Origin: Candidatus Peregrinibacteria bacterium
GTDB taxonomy: Bacteria; Patescibacteriota; Gracilibacteria; UBA1369; LOWO2-01-FULL-3
DNA: 20,980 nt
Assembly (NCBI GenBank): GCA_007133095.1
Contig: SLNK01000030.1
Location: 1 to 20,980, forward strand
Direction of reading: 5' to 3'
Below the pieces are notes generated by a model. That model was not told the origin of the DNA, made no database searches, and saw nothing but the letters and a program-made list of their open reading frames with translations. How positions within the stretch are numbered: the first letter of the stretch is position 1; the number at the start of each line of letters is the position of its first letter. The position numbers and the translations under genes were made by a program. Positions 20,386 through 20,980 of this stretch are shown piece by piece.

Positions 20386-20980
20386 CATTTATTTCCTTTC
20401 CACTATCCGGTGAGAGAAAGGAGATTTTTTGCGCGTGTAAAAACTGTCGCTTTAAACTATATTTCTCCTTGAATTTCTTGTTCCGTTTTTTTTCTCCATA
20501 AACATCGTCCCCTACAACGGGATATCCGATAGCTTCCATATGAACCCTTATCTGATGAGTTCGGCCTGTCGGAATCTCAACTTTCAACAAACTGACAACT
20601 CCATCATCATAACTCTCAAAAAATTTCTGCACTTCATAATCCGTAATCGCGTAACGGCCATCCTTTATAACGGCCATTTTTTTCCTATCCTTAAGACTTC
20701 TCCCAATAGGGGAATCTATCCGCCCGATAGAATGTGTCGGCTCACCAAAAACCAAAACAATATATTCTTTTTCAACCTTCCCTTCCTTAAACTGTGAAAC
20801 AAAAAAATCGTAAGCTTCTTTGGTCTTAGCTATTAAAAGCGCTCCGGAAGTATCCTTATCCAAACGATGAACAATCCCCGGCCGATTCCTTTCCCCCGCG
20901 TCCGGCTCAACTTTGGTCAAAATCGCATTTGCGACAGTACCTTTCAAATGAGTTTCACCTTCGCCCGGGTGAACAACCAT
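20324..20980 (-). CDS. rluD: RluD-family 23S rRNA pseudouridine synthase, 5' end cut by window edge
   Basis: 218 residues visible. The frame starts at the window edge with MVVHPGEGETHLKGTVANAI, which is internal in the family (it normally follows an NKPAG-like segment), so the N-terminus with the S4 domain lies outside. The catalytic motif is GIVHRLDKDTSGALLIAKT (Asp in HRLDKDT). Also seen are KEYIVLVFG, IDSPIGR, PTGRTHQIRVHMEAIGYPVVGD and the ending RQFLHAQKISF...LPSDLQ, all as expected for RluA/RluD enzymes. Which uridines it modifies cannot be read from the sequence. The C-terminal 20 codons are antisense to the tail of rplU, yet they still match the family ending, so the overlap is real. 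Confidence 0.92.
   Translation of the reverse strand: MVVHPGEGETHLKGTVANAILTKVEPDAGERNRPGIVHRLDKDTSGALLIAKTKEAYDFFVSQFKEGKVEKEYIVLVFGEPTHSIGRIDSPIGRSLKDRKKMAVIKDGRYAITDYEVQKFFESYDDGVVSLLKVEIPTGRTHQIRVHMEAIGYPVVGDDVYGEKKRNKKFKEKYSLKRQFLHAQKISFLSPDSGKEINVISSLPSDLQRVLSSLQELS
20394..20430 (+). terminator. intrinsic terminator of rplU, inside rluD
   Basis: TCCTTTC-CAC (20394-20403), loop TATCCG, GTG (20410-20412), a 3-nt bulge, GAAAGGA (20416-20422), then GA and six T (20425-20430), 9 nt after the rplU stop. It is contained in the coding sequence of rluD on the other strand. Confidence 0.6.

Noticed and set aside
1..20980. CRISPR array, prophage or transposase genes
   Set aside because: No regularly spaced direct repeats, phage structural genes, integrase or transposase could be seen.

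Overview
The window reads as a dense stretch of chromosome from a small-genome bacterium, most likely of the Candidate Phyla Radiation (Patescibacteria). This is an inference from gene style, not a marker-gene placement. The supports are moderate GC with lysine-rich proteins, almost no Shine-Dalgarno sequences before the genes, several -10 boxes that would give leaderless or nearly leaderless mRNAs, overlapping gene ends, and a ComEC without its metallo-beta-lactamase (MBL) domain. TGA is a stop codon (obg and pth end on it at the expected family lengths), so the glycine-TGA code of SR1/Gracilibacteria does not apply.

Layout. 1-1339: 3' part of the ribosome-assembly GTPase der. 1425-2617: a small lipoprotein and, convergent to it, a nucleotidyltransferase-fold protein. 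2641-4731: uvrC, with an acetyltransferase (GNAT) domain inserted in its 5'-incision nuclease domain and no C-terminal helix-hairpin-helix domain. 4717-5895 (-): thiI. 5961-9954: a six-gene overlapping folate operon, folP-PTPS-folK-folE-pabA-pabB. The PTPS has the CE-x2-HGH motif of enzymes that replace FolB, and pabB carries an in-frame palindromic insertion. 9937-11067 (-): dCMP deaminase and a UPF0200-type kinase. 11146-11931: pabC, completing p-aminobenzoate synthesis. 11888-12517 (-): DedA. 12568-16430: the competence region, with an MBL-lamin-tail-HhH fusion protein (-), a small leucine-repeat-like protein (+) and a channel-only ComEC (-). 16504-17213: a tiny membrane protein and a VTT-domain membrane protein (-). 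17259-17345 (-): tRNA-Leu(CAA). 17408-17556: a REP-like repeat. 17584-19439: obg-pth. 19495-19731: a small cysteine-containing protein. 19891-20385: rplU with a lysine-rich tail. 20324-20980 (-): rluD, cut by the window edge.

How the genes fit together. FolE, PTPS, FolK and FolP make the pterin side and join it to p-aminobenzoate, while PabA, PabB and PabC make p-aminobenzoate from chorismate. FolC and dihydrofolate reductase are not in this window. dCMP deaminase supplies dUMP for folate-dependent thymidylate synthesis, which may explain its position inside the folate region. ComEC plus the MBL/HhH protein look like a DNA-uptake channel whose nuclease-like and DNA-binding parts have moved to a separate secreted or anchored protein. 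Der, Obg, Pth, L21, RluD, ThiI and tRNA-Leu are translation functions.

The points most worth attention are the GNAT-in-UvrC fusion, the split ComEC, the palindromic insert in pabB, and the overlap of coding sequences at six of seven convergent junctions. No gap between genes exceeds 300 bases.
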